A stretch of DNA of 64,000 bases. It comes from Shewanella acanthi (lineage in GTDB: Bacteria; Pseudomonadota; Gammaproteobacteria; Enterobacterales; Shewanellaceae). Position 1 is the first letter of the stretch. Each line of letters opens with the position of its first letter. The position numbers and the translations under genes are program-made. Below the pieces are notes generated by a model. The model was given only the letters and a program-made list of their open reading frames with translations. It was not told where the DNA came from and did no database searches. Of the stretch, positions 1 through 7,848 are shown one piece after another. The DNA lies in NCBI RefSeq assembly GCF_019457475.1, contig NZ_CP080413.1, forward strand, positions 3,472,001 to 3,536,000, given 5' to 3'.

Positions 1-201
1 TTCGATAGCAAAGGTAATCGCATGGGGATGGGCGGCGGCTATTACGATAGAACCCTTGCCAATTGGAGCATTCATGGCAAACCACTGCCCATGGGTTACG
101 CCCACGATTGCCAAAAAGTCGAGCTACTGCCCTGCGAGCACTGGGATGTACCGCTGCCGATTATCGTGACCCCGAGTGGCCTGCTTAGATTTAAGCTCTA
201 G
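1..201 (+). CDS. fau: 5-formyltetrahydrofolate cyclo-ligase, C-terminal part
   Basis: This is the 3' end of a gene that enters from the left edge; 66 codons are visible before a TAG stop. The enzyme uses ATP to convert 5-formyltetrahydrofolate to 5,10-methenyltetrahydrofolate in one-carbon metabolism. The family's signature loop is present as GMGGGYYDRTL at visible residues 9-19, followed by the usual short C-terminal tail ending in a beta strand (TPSGLLRFKL). The gene is convergent with folM, another folate/pterin gene, 53 bp away. The start, promoter and N-terminal ATP-binding part lie outside the window. The family call is firm; the symbol is by homology to the E. coli gene also called ygfA. 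Confidence 0.9.
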   Translation, partial: FDSKGNRMGMGGGYYDRTLANWSIHGKPLPMGYAHDCQKVELLPCEHWDVPLPIIVTPSGLLRFKL

Positions 202-221
202 GTGCTAGGTGCTAGGTGCTA
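198..221. repeat. 7-bp tandem repeat overlapping a stop codon
   Basis: The heptamer CTAGGTG occurs three times in a row plus a partial CTA. The first unit contains the TAG stop of the cyclo-ligase gene. It is a short slippage-type repeat in the 53-bp gap between two convergent genes. No function can be assigned. Confidence 0.8.
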
Positions 222-254
222 ACCATTAGAACTTAAGTTTTACACATTCGCCCC

Positions 255-1001
255 TTATTTAAGCTGTCGTCCACCATCGACAGCATGGCTTCTGCCCGTT
301 ACATAACGACTGCCAAGTAAGTAATCCACCAACGCAATAATCTCTTGATTACCCGCTTCCTTCGGCAACATCGCCTTGGCTAAAGTCTTTTGCCGATAGG
401 CGTCATCATCGCTTGGGTTAAAGAGGATCATCGCAGGCGCGATGGAGTTAACCTTCACCTCGGGCGCAAATTTGGCGGCGAAGGAAAGCGTCAGATTTTC
501 AAGCGCGGCTTTACTTGCGGCATAGGCGATATGCTTGGCACTGCCCTTTTGAGCCACATAATCGGTGAGATGAATAATATCGGCCGCGCCGATTTCTCCC
601 TGCGCACCTGCTCGCAGCTGCGACTCTAAACTTAAATTCAACAGATAGGGCACGTGCACATGCACCTGCATCATCCGCTCCATCACCTGCGTCATCCCAT
701 CCAATGCGCCATCGGTAGATTTACCATCGGATAACCAATCCGAAGCGTTGTGGATAATGGCGCGAAGCGTTGGCAGCTTTTGTAATTCACTGACTAAGGT
801 TTTCAGCTCATCCTTATCGTAAAAATCACATTGATAAAGGATTGCGCCTAGCGCGTTGAGCTCGTCAATACTGGGATAATGACTGCGATAGGTGCCAATA
901 ACGGTTTCGCCCTGAGCCAGCAGATGCTTAGCCAGCGCATAGCCGATACGTTTACCGACACCTGTGATAAGAATGGGAGCAGACAGAGTCCTTTTCATCA
1001 T
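255..1001 (-). CDS. folM: Dihydromonapterin reductase FolM (SDR family)
   Basis: A cytoplasmic short-chain dehydrogenase/reductase of 248 residues that reduces dihydromonapterin, and weakly dihydrofolate, with NADPH to make tetrahydropterin cofactors. The N-terminal Rossmann motif is TGVGKRIG (residues 13-20). The catalytic Tyr and Lys lie in YAASK, preceded by IIHLTDYV, and a long stretch (SKAALENLTLSFA, APEVKVNSIAPAMILFN, VTGRSHAVDGG) follows E. coli FolM closely as I recall it. The start at 1001 has AGGA five bases upstream; the next ATG, one codon in, is also possible. Related SDRs such as pteridine reductases are the alternative, but the full-length resemblance makes FolM the best call. 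Confidence 0.88.
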   Translation of the reverse strand: MMKRTLSAPILITGVGKRIGYALAKHLLAQGETVIGTYRSHYPSIDELNALGAILYQCDFYDKDELKTLVSELQKLPTLRAIIHNASDWLSDGKSTDGALDGMTQVMERMMQVHVHVPYLLNLSLESQLRAGAQGEIGAADIIHLTDYVAQKGSAKHIAYAASKAALENLTLSFAAKFAPEVKVNSIAPAMILFNPSDDDAYRQKTLAKAMLPKEAGNQEIIALVDYLLGSRYVTGRSHAVDGGRQLK

Positions 1002-1222
1002 AGCTATCCTAAAATGGTCATCCTATAAATGTTTCACTGCGTTAGATGGATATGCTATCGCCAAGAAATACATCAGTTAACTCAATGAATAGCGTGAATT
1101 TTACGTTAAATTTAAAAATTTAGCCCGATAAAATGACCGCTCTGTTGATAAGGGAACATGGTATTCATCCTTGAGCCTCTTATACTAGCGAGAGAATGCA
1201 AGAAAACGCCGCAGGATACTCA

Positions 1223-1606
1223 ATGCAACTTAGGATATTTTTTGATGGCCAATGCCCGCTGTGTCAGGCAGAGATGCGCCGCCTTAAAAGATTCGATTCA
1301 AGGGGGCTTATCGCCCTTGAAGACATTAATGCCGTGGATTTTGAGCAGCGTTTTAGCCATATCAATAAGCATGATGCTAAACGCGTGCTACATGGCGAAA
1401 CTTTTGAGGGCGAGTTGTTACTCGGTTTAGATGTCAGTCAGCGCGCGTGGTCACTGCTTGATCGTCGCCCTTGGCTTAAACTTTTGCGCTTGCCCCCGAT
1501 TAAGCCCATCGCCGATTGGGGTTATCTGCTGCTGGCAAAACACAGATATCGCCTCTCCTACCTGCTCACGGGTAAAAAAGTGTGTGATAGCGACTGTCAG
1601 CTGTAA
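1223..1606 (+). CDS. DUF393 / DCC-family thiol-disulfide oxidoreductase-like protein
   Basis: A small cytoplasmic protein of about 127 residues. The N-terminus (MQLRIFFDGQCPLC) carries the DxxCxxC pattern that names the DCC (DUF393) family; a beta-strand/CxxC layout suggests a thioredoxin-like fold. The middle holds the family-typical segments for a low-potential or metal-binding pair, and the C-terminus ends in a second Cys-rich tail (KKVCDSDCQL). I start it at 1223 because AGGA lies six bases upstream and the family usually begins right before this strand; an ATG at 1196 would add nine residues with a poorer binding site. The physiological substrate of the family is unknown. It is convergent with mdh and shares its terminator. 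Confidence 0.75.
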   Translation: MQLRIFFDGQCPLCQAEMRRLKRFDSRGLIALEDINAVDFEQRFSHINKHDAKRVLHGETFEGELLLGLDVSQRAWSLLDRRPWLKLLRLPPIKPIADWGYLLLAKHRYRLSYLLTGKKVCDSDCQL

Positions 1607-1641
1607 TCCAACGTCAGTTTCACATGATTAGGACGGAAAAT

Positions 1642-1668
1642 AAAAACGGAGCACTAGGCTCCGTTTTT
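1642..1668. terminator. Bidirectional terminator between the DUF393 gene and mdh
   Basis: A perfect hairpin with 11-base arms (AAAAACGGAGC / GCTCCGTTTTT) and a 5-base loop. It ends in a T-run on both strands, so it can terminate the + strand DUF393 gene and the - strand mdh gene. Confidence 0.9.
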
Positions 1669-1688
1669 AATGTCTATCCAAGGACAGA

Positions 1689-2624
1689 TTACTTAACGAA
1701 ATCAACACCTAAAGTGATATCGCCTTTCAGCGTATCTAGCATTGCATCGCGAGCGTTAGCTTCGAAAGCACTGACTTCGCCGTATGGTAGAACTTGTTCG
1801 ATACCGTTTTTGCCCAGCAGAACTGGTTGAGCGAAGAACTCAGCGTGCTCGCTACCGCCGTCAACGTATGCACATTCAACAACGTTAGCTTCGCCTTGCA
1901 GACCACGAACCAGAGACAGACCAAAACGGCAAGCTGCTTGACCCATAGACAGAGTCGCGCTACCGCCACCGGCTTTAGCTTCAACCACTTCAGTACCCGC
2001 GTTTTGGATACGTTTGGTCAGAGAGGCAACTTCTTCATCAGAGAAAGTGACGCCTTCGATTTGAGACAGTAATGGCAGAATCGTCACGCCACTGTGGCCG
2101 CCGATAACGTTAACTTTAACGTCAGCAACGTTCAGGCCTTTTAATTCAGCTACGAAGGTTTCAGAACGGATAACGTCCAGAGTGGTAACACCGAACAGAC
2201 GGTTCTTGTCGTAAACACCAGCTTTTTTCAGTACTTCTGCAGCGATAGCAACAGTCGTGTTAACTGGGTTAGTGATGATACCTACTAACGCTTTAGGGCA
2301 AGTTGCAGCCACTTTTTCGATCAGGTTGCGAACGATACCAGCATTGATGTTGAACAGATCTGAACGGTCCATACCAGGCTTACGCGCAACACCCGCAGAG
2401 ATCAGAACTACGTCAGCACCAACTAGTGCTGGAGTTGGATCTTCACCGGCGAAACCTTTGATTTCAACGGCGGTTGGGATGTGGCTTAAGTCAACCGCAA
2501 CACCCGGAGTAACCGGTGCGATATCGTATAGAGACAGTTGAGAACCCGCAGGTAATTGAGTTTTTAACAGTAGGGCGAGAGCCTGGCCAATACCACCAGC
2601 AGCACCAAGTACAGCAACTTTCAT
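1689..2624 (-). CDS. mdh: Malate dehydrogenase
   Basis: NAD-dependent malate dehydrogenase of the TCA cycle, 311 residues, the usual length for gammaproteobacterial Mdh. The start [20 protein letters not shown] contains the NAD-binding GAAGGIGQ motif; substrate-binding arginines are in [13 protein letters not shown], and the catalytic His is in [17 protein letters not shown] start it at 2624 because GGAG lies seven bases upstream and the family begins exactly here; the reading frame is open for 29 more codons upstream, but those residues do not look like Mdh. It is divergent from argR across a 288-bp region, an arrangement common in Shewanella and Vibrio. Confidence 0.97.
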   Translation of the reverse strand: MKVAVLGAAGGIGQALALLLKTQLPAGSQLSLYDIAPVTPGVAVDLSHIPTAVEIKGFAGEDPTPALVGADVVLISAGVARKPGMDRSDLFNINAGIVRNLIEKVAATCPKALVGIITNPVNTTVAIAAEVLKKAGVYDKNRLFGVTTLDVIRSETFVAELKGLNVADVKVNVIGGHSGVTILPLLSQIEGVTFSDEEVASLTKRIQNAGTEVVEAKAGGGSATLSMGQAACRFGLSLVRGLQGEANVVECAYVDGGSEHAEFFAQPVLLGKNGIEQVLPYGEVSAFEANARDAMLDTLKGDITLGVDFVK

Positions 2625-2821
2625 AGTTATCTCCGTTATATTCTCGGACATGTGTGACATGGATCTTATTTCCGTTGGCGCCACATTACTGGAATGTCGT
2701 CCTAATTTCAATTATCCCTTAGTCTGCCTGTAAAAGATTTCAACTTGGTGTGAATACATTAGTTTGATATTTACGCTATTCACAAGATAAGGCTTAGGCG
2801 GTTAATGCCAAAGACTGATAT

Positions 2822-2835
2822 TGCATTTTTATTCA
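2822..2835. promoter_or_regulatory. Candidate ARG box (ArgR operator)
   Basis: TGCAT-TTTT-ATTCA matches the ArgR half-site pattern TGAAT-N4-ATTCA at nine of ten defined positions. It sits about 20 bp upstream of the predicted argR -35 element in the mdh-argR intergenic region, where autoregulation would be expected. A weaker TATTCA...TGAATA pair at 2872-2900 overlaps the argR promoter and start region. Confidence 0.6.
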
Positions 2836-2852
2836 GTCATAGTGGTTATTTG

Positions 2853-2881
2853 TTGACTCTTGGCCCAAAACTATTCAAAAT
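2853..2881 (+). promoter_or_regulatory. Candidate sigma-70 promoter of argR
   Basis: TTGACT (-35, 2853-2858) and CAAAAT (-10, 2876-2881) are separated by 17 bp, about 30 bp upstream of the argR start. The -35 is strong and the -10 moderate. The assignment is by pattern only. Confidence 0.5.
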
Positions 2882-2912
2882 ACGCCTGATTTTTTGAATA
2901 AAGAATAAGACT

Positions 2913-3383
2913 ATGCAAACGACCAAGAACCAAGATGACCTTGTAAGAATTTTTAAGTCGATTTTAAAGGAAGAACGTTTTGGTTCTCAGAGTGAAATCG
3001 TCTCCGCATTACAAGCTGAAGGCTTTGGCAATATTAACCAATCTAAAGTGTCCCGCATGCTAAGCAAGTTCGGCGCAGTCCGCACCCGCAATGCAAAACA
3101 GGAGATGGTGTATTGCTTACCCGCAGAACTTGGCGTGCCGACCGCAGGCAGCCCACTGAAGAATCTCGTGCTGGATGTTGACCACAATCAGGCGATGATC
3201 GTCGTAAGAACCAGTCCAGGTGCAGCACAATTAATTGCTAGGCTACTCGACTCCATCGGCAAGCCCGAAGGCATTTTAGGGACGATTGCCGGTGACGATA
3301 CCATCTTTATTTGTCCATCGAGTATCCAAGATATCGCCGACACCCTAGAAACCATCAAATCTTTATTCAATTACGCAGAATAA
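2913..3383 (+). CDS. argR: Arginine repressor ArgR
   Basis: A 156-residue hexameric transcription factor that represses arginine biosynthesis when bound to arginine. The N-terminal winged helix ([29 protein letters not shown], then [19 protein letters not shown]) holds the DNA-reading SKVSRML helix. The C-terminal oligomerisation/arginine domain has the family's [12 protein letters not shown] and [11 protein letters not shown] segments, the latter with the arginine-contacting Asp pair. Length and order match E. coli ArgR. The ribosome binding site is weak, which may suit a low-abundance regulator. ARG-box-like sequences upstream suggest autoregulation. The gene is divergent from mdh. Confidence 0.97.
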   Translation: MQTTKNQDDLVRIFKSILKEERFGSQSEIVSALQAEGFGNINQSKVSRMLSKFGAVRTRNAKQEMVYCLPAELGVPTAGSPLKNLVLDVDHNQAMIVVRTSPGAAQLIARLLDSIGKPEGILGTIAGDDTIFICPSSIQDIADTLETIKSLFNYAE

Positions 3384-3388
3384 AAAAT

Positions 3389-3419
3389 ACAGGTCAGCAT
3401 ATGCTGACCTGTTGTTTTT
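3389..3419 (+). terminator. argR terminator
   Basis: A perfect 24-bp palindrome (3389-3412; arm ACAGGTCAGCAT) begins six bases after the argR stop and is followed by TGTTTTT. This is a strong intrinsic terminator. Confidence 0.92.
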
Positions 3420-3477
3420 CTGAGCCTAATTTACCCAGTTAGCCATGCTTTTTAACAATCGCTATTAGCAATCGTTT

Positions 3478-3726
3478 GTTGCTGGAGCATCGTTTTAACT
3501 CACAGCGCCCTTCGACTTAGCCAATCAGCACTTTAAAAGCGGAGAACTTAAGAAAGCCCTCTGCGATTATCGCGCTCAAGGTCAAGCCCTGTGTGCTGTG
3601 TATTTATCCCGCAGTTATCAGCAGATGTTAGTCCGCGCCTTTATCGACTTTACCGCCGAGGCGTGGCAACTCGGTATCAAAAAGTGGACGATAAAAAACA
3701 CAAACAAAAACGCACCGGATCCTTGA
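3478..3726 (+). pseudogene. LysR-type regulator remnant (C-terminal fragment)
   Basis: Translation from about 3502 to the TGA at 3724-3726 gives a piece of a LysR effector-binding domain: PFDLANQHFKSGELKKAL followed by LCAVYLSRSYQQMLVRAFIDF, the usual end of such proteins (compare the common LPxKVRAFIDFL ending). Just upstream IVLTHSA, another typical LysR stretch, is in a different frame, so there is a frameshift near 3508; a further indel is likely near 3488. No N-terminal helix-turn-helix can be found upstream. This is a decayed gene end left between argR and the DyP gene. It cannot make a working regulator. Confidence 0.72.
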
Positions 3727-3735
3727 TACGGTGCG
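3704..3735 (-). terminator. Terminator of the DyP peroxidase gene
   Basis: On the minus strand the arms CGCACCG and CGGTGCG (3711-3735) with an 11-base loop are followed by TTTTTGTTT, 37 bases after the DyP stop. It overlaps the end of the LysR remnant. Confidence 0.82.
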
Positions 3736-3772
3736 CTTAGTTTGCTTGATTAGCTAATACGACTGAATAAAT

Positions 3773-4708
3773 TTAGTTATCAAACTGCAGCATAAAGTCG
3801 AGCGCGGGAGCAAAGAAGGATGACCCCGACAAGGCGCTGGTAAAGTGCATCAAGTGATCGTGGTGACCTGCGCCATCGCCAAACACCATACTATGCAGCA
3901 TCTTTTCAAAGTTATCAGGCGTACGGCAGGTGGAAATAAACATCAATCCCTGCTCTTTGAGCGAGCCGTAGGGCATGCTCTGACGCAGGATTTCAATCGA
4001 CTTACCGTTTTCATCCTTAAGGTTAACCCGCTTAATATGACTGGTTAACGGCTTATCCTCAGATTCGTACTCGATATTATCTTGCTTGGTACGGCCGATG
4101 ATATCCTCTTGCTTTTTAAGGGGTAATCTATGCCACTTGCTCAGGTTGTGGGCATACTTTTGTACGTGGATATAACTGCCGCCCCTAAACTCAGGGTCTT
4201 CATCACCCACGAGCGCGACTTCTTGGCGATGGCGCCCCTTAGGATTTTCAGTGCCATCGACAAAGCCTGTGAGATCACGGCTGTCCATAAATCTAAAGCC
4301 ACGTTCTTCTTCGACGAGTTCGACTAAGTCTTCGAACATTTGACTGATTTCATTTGCTACTAAATGCAGTATGTCGTAACGGTCACAGCGCAGGTGCACG
4401 AACAAGTCATACTCTATGGCTGGGGCTTCACGGTTGCCCGCCTCCATAGCAGGAAAAGGCTTGAGTAGCTCAGGGCGAGAACTAGGATAGAGACTATCCC
4501 AGAAGTTTGCACCAATGCTGACAAAACCATTGAATGCACTGTCAGAATATTGATCCGTCAACTCATAAATATACTGCGCTACGTTGGCAATACAGGGACG
4601 TAATTGAGACTCAACACCGTCGTTCGCATTAAACATTAAATAGACGCTATGTAAGTTTCCCTCTGCACACACACCCAACTGTTCACGCGGCATATTTTGA
4701 ATATCCAT
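3773..4708 (-). CDS. DyP-type heme peroxidase (TyrA/YfeX-like)
   Basis: A 311-residue dye-decolorizing peroxidase that oxidises phenolic and dye-like substrates with H2O2, probably in the cytoplasm since no signal peptide is visible. The diagnostic GxxDG motif is GFVDG (148-152, Asp151 distal). The proximal heme ligand is His224 in LTSHIKRVNL, and the distal arginine is Arg242 in ILRQSMPYG. These three numbers agree with those I recall for the S. oneidensis enzyme once called TyrA, which is not related to chorismate mutase/prephenate dehydrogenase TyrA. Two ferredoxin-like halves are expected. The gene stands alone, with its own terminator, between the LysR remnant and ggt. Confidence 0.93.
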   Translation of the reverse strand: MDIQNMPREQLGVCAEGNLHSVYLMFNANDGVESQLRPCIANVAQYIYELTDQYSDSAFNGFVSIGANFWDSLYPSSRPELLKPFPAMEAGNREAPAIEYDLFVHLRCDRYDILHLVANEISQMFEDLVELVEEERGFRFMDSRDLTGFVDGTENPKGRHRQEVALVGDEDPEFRGGSYIHVQKYAHNLSKWHRLPLKKQEDIIGRTKQDNIEYESEDKPLTSHIKRVNLKDENGKSIEILRQSMPYGSLKEQGLMFISTCRTPDNFEKMLHSMVFGDGAGHHDHLMHFTSALSGSSFFAPALDFMLQFDN

Positions 4709-4928
4709 TTGGTTATCACCCTTTATGTAGATTCATTTTCGGCAATATTATCCGCAACTTTACCTGAAAATGACATTAGCTAGATCAAAAATCCGGCATA
4801 GTGTACTCGTTTTATCTAATGTAATTGCTCATGGGTGAAGCTTGGAGCAAACACGAGAACGAACATAAAAAATTGACGAGGCCCCTAAAAGACCCCACCA
4901 ATCTCATCACTCAAAGCGTTGGTCGAGC

Positions 4929-6641
4929 TTAGTAGCCCGCAGCGTGCCCGTCTTTACGACTCTCTGAGGCACCACGATAAACACCGGTTTCGGCATTAAA
5001 GCCAATCGCTTGGTATCCACCAAAATCGCCTAGCGCATCGCGCAGCACATGACCTTTCTTAATCAGTTCACGGCGAGTTTCTTCCGGGAAACCCGATTCT
5101 AGACTCACATAGCCGCCGTCATTCATCACTTCACCCGTTGGCTGAGTAGAACCCGTGTGCAAAATGCGCGGTGCATCGCCCGCCTCTTGCAGATTCATTT
5201 TAAAATCAACAAGGTTCATAATAATTTGCGCGTGCATTTGTGGCTGAGTCGCACCGCCCATCACCCCAAAGCTTAACCAAGGTTTACCGTCCTTAGTCAC
5301 AAAGGCAGGAATAATAGTGTGGAACGGACGTTTACCCGGCTCGTAGGAGTTGAAACGGCCTGGGGTTAAGTCGAACATTTGGCCACGATCCTGCAGCACA
5401 AAACCAAGATCCGGCGGTGTCATGCCCGATCCCATACCGCGGTAATTACTCTGAATTAAGGACACCATATTGCCGTCTTTATCAGCCGTAGTCAGATACA
5501 CAGTATCACCGTGCATCAGCGCAGGATTGCCCGCATCGACACTCATCGCGGCTTTATTTGGGTCAATCAGCTTGGCACGTTCGTAGTTGTATTTCTCCGA
5601 AATCAGCGCTTTAACAGGGATTTTGTTAAAGGCCATATCGGCATAGAACTTAGCGCGATCGGCAAAGGCGAGCTTTTTCGCTTCAACAAACAGGTGCACA
5701 TATTCGGGGCTGTTATATCCCATGGCCGCGACATCGTAGGGCTCCATGGTTTTTAAAATTTGCAGCGCCGCGATCCCTTGACCATTGGGTGGCAACTCCC
5801 ACACATCATAGCCACGATAGTTGGCTGAAACTGGCTCAACCCACTCGCTGCTATGACTGGCTAAGTCATCATAACTTAAGTAGCCACCTTGTGCTTTCAT
5901 GTACTTATCAATGCTCTTGGCGATATCCCCTTTGTAAAAGGCATCGCGGCCACCCTTAGCGATTTTCTCATAGGTGTTAGCCAGTGCTGGATTTTTAAAG
6001 ATTTCGCCCCTTTCAGGAGTTTTGCCATTAGGCATATAGGTTTCTTTAAAGCCGGGGAATTTCGCGAGTTTTTTGCCACTACCCGCAAGGTAGTAGGCAA
6101 TAAGTTCTGAAACAGGGAAGCCTTCACGGGCATAGCTAATTGCCGGTGCGAGATTCTCCGCCATGGACAATTTGCCAAATTTATTATGTAGCTCAAACCA
6201 ACCATCTACTGCACCAGGAACAGAGACGGGCAACGGTCCGTGCGGTGGCAAGTAATCTAAGCCGAGGGATTGGAGCTTTTCGAGGGTCAAGGATTTTGGA
6301 CTACGGCCAGAGGCGTTTAAGCCGTAGAGTTTTTTATCTTTTGCACTCCAAACAATCGCAAAGAGGTCGCCACCCACACCCGCTCCGGTCGGTTCTACTA
6401 GACCCAACATGGCGTTGGCTGCAATCGCCGCATCCAAGGCGCTACCACCCTGCTTGAGCACATCGATGGCGACTTGAGTGGCTAATGGCTGACTTGTTGC
6501 CGCCATTCCTTGGGTAGCATACACCTCAGAGCGGGTTGCAAAGGCTTTTCCGGTTATCCTGTCCATGGCCATCACTCCCGATGACGACATCAATGTCGTC
6601 ACTGTTACTAAGGTACAAAATGATCTTATTGTTTTTATCAT
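4929..6641 (-). CDS. ggt: Gamma-glutamyltransferase
   Basis: A periplasmic enzyme of 570 residues that splits glutathione and other gamma-glutamyl compounds and can transfer the glutamyl group. The protein starts with a signal peptide (MIKTIRSFCTLVTVTTLMSSSGVMA). It is made as one chain and cut into two at the catalytic Thr, which I place in the HGDTVYLTT segment (compare the usual TTHxSV). The glycine loops GAGVGGDLFAIVW and GVMGGATQPQMHAQI are family landmarks. The start at 6641 is set by GGAGG four bases upstream; an ATG at 6653 would contain that site inside the gene. The nucleophile context is that of the bacterial Ggt-like subfamily rather than classic E. coli Ggt, so substrate preference is uncertain. 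Confidence 0.92.
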   Translation of the reverse strand: MIKTIRSFCTLVTVTTLMSSSGVMAMDRITGKAFATRSEVYATQGMAATSQPLATQVAIDVLKQGGSALDAAIAANAMLGLVEPTGAGVGGDLFAIVWSAKDKKLYGLNASGRSPKSLTLEKLQSLGLDYLPPHGPLPVSVPGAVDGWFELHNKFGKLSMAENLAPAISYAREGFPVSELIAYYLAGSGKKLAKFPGFKETYMPNGKTPERGEIFKNPALANTYEKIAKGGRDAFYKGDIAKSIDKYMKAQGGYLSYDDLASHSSEWVEPVSANYRGYDVWELPPNGQGIAALQILKTMEPYDVAAMGYNSPEYVHLFVEAKKLAFADRAKFYADMAFNKIPVKALISEKYNYERAKLIDPNKAAMSVDAGNPALMHGDTVYLTTADKDGNMVSLIQSNYRGMGSGMTPPDLGFVLQDRGQMFDLTPGRFNSYEPGKRPFHTIIPAFVTKDGKPWLSFGVMGGATQPQMHAQIIMNLVDFKMNLQEAGDAPRILHTGSTQPTGEVMNDGGYVSLESGFPEETRRELIKKGHVLRDALGDFGGYQAIGFNAETGVYRGASESRKDGHAAGY

Positions 6642-6798
6642 AATTCCTCCCAATCTGGAGGCATAAAAGTAACAAGTAAGATTGGAAATATCAGCTATCT
6701 AGTCCTGTTTTTACTGAAGTTAAACGTAAGCAAAAGTGTCATACTTTCAACTGAAAGCCGTTATTTTACAGGTTGGCGCATGATTCCAGCCCTAAATA

Positions 6799-7848
6799 CT
6801 AGGACTCAAATAACACGAGAGTGTGTGGCTCAGTGCTTAATCCCACTCTTTGCCCCACATTGAACTGCATTATTTGGCTACGCACTTCTAAATAATAGGC
6901 ATGGGATGCCGCCTCAACTTTCACCCAGTAATGGCAAAATGCGCCTGAGAATCGTCGCTCAGTGATAGTGCCTACCCCTGATTCATCGACATTAATAGCC
7001 AATTGTTGTGGTCGCAGAAACACTTGCCCATTGAACGTATTGGATTGCGATAATGGTGTGAGACTGCGTAATTGGCCAATCGGTGTTGCAACGCTATGCC
7101 CATCAAGCACCTCGGCGGGTAAATAATTACCACTACCAAGAAAATCAGCTACATATCGGCTATTTGGTGCAGCATATAAATCCTCTGAGCGGCCATATTG
7201 CACTATTACGCCCTGGTTTAATATTGCCAACGTGTCTGCAAATACAAACGCCTCATCCTTACTGTGGGTCACAAAAACGGCACTGACATTACGCTGCTTT
7301 AGAATGCTGCGAATCTCCGCCATCATGCTGTGGCGCACCTGAGCGTCAATATTTGAAAAAGGCTCATCGAGCAATAGTAATTGCGGCTCATACGCCAGCG
7401 CCCGCGCTATCGAGACTCTCTGTTGCTGACCGCCTGAAAGCTCATGGGGATAGCGCTTGGCTAATCCTTCAAGCTTCACCAAGGCAAGCATTTCATCTAA
7501 CCGTGCTTGGCGCTGCGAAGCAGTTAACTTTGACACACCAAAGAGAATATTTTCTGCCACCGTTAAATGGGGAAACAATGCATAATCTTGAAAAATCATC
7601 CCGATACCGCGCCGCTCGCTCGGTACAAACTGGCCAGCACCACTGACGACATTGCCATTGATATGGATCTCGCCTTGGCTAATCGCCTGCAATCCCGCGA
7701 TAGCCCGCAGCAAGGTGGTTTTACCACAGCCACTCGGGCCTAACAGGGCTGAGATTTCCCCTGGCTGGATTGTCAAATCTAATCCCTGGAGCACCTGCTG
7801 CCCCTGATAATCGCTATGAACTTGATGAATACTAAGCGTACTGGTCAT
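6799..7848 (-). CDS. fbpC: Ferric iron ABC transporter ATPase FbpC
   Basis: The cytoplasmic ATPase (349 residues) of a periplasmic-binding-protein-dependent ferric iron importer. Walker A is GPSGCGKT (37-44), the Q-loop is in IFQDYALFPHLTV, the signature LSGGQQQR is at 137-144, Walker B LLLLDEP at 157-163, and the switch His at 195. About 110 C-terminal residues form a TOBE-like regulatory domain, as in FbpC and other MOI-type ATPases. Its ATG overlaps the permease stop by four bases (ATGA type), so the two are translationally coupled. Spermidine/putrescine or sulfate transporters share the layout, but the neighbours and the Fur box point to iron. Confidence 0.9.
   Translation of the reverse strand: MTSTLSIHQVHSDYQGQQVLQGLDLTIQPGEISALLGPSGCGKTTLLRAIAGLQAISQGEIHINGNVVSGAGQFVPSERRGIGMIFQDYALFPHLTVAENILFGVSKLTASQRQARLDEMLALVKLEGLAKRYPHELSGGQQQRVSIARALAYEPQLLLLDEPFSNIDAQVRHSMMAEIRSILKQRNVSAVFVTHSKDEAFVFADTLAILNQGVIVQYGRSEDLYAAPNSRYVADFLGSGNYLPAEVLDGHSVATPIGQLRSLTPLSQSNTFNGQVFLRPQQLAINVDESGVGTITERRFSGAFCHYWVKVEAASHAYYLEVRSQIMQFNVGQRVGLSTEPHTLVLFES

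Noticed and set aside
1158..1430. An alternative open frame overlapping the DUF393 gene
   Set aside because: It overlaps in another frame a protein with a clear family motif and has no recognisable domains.
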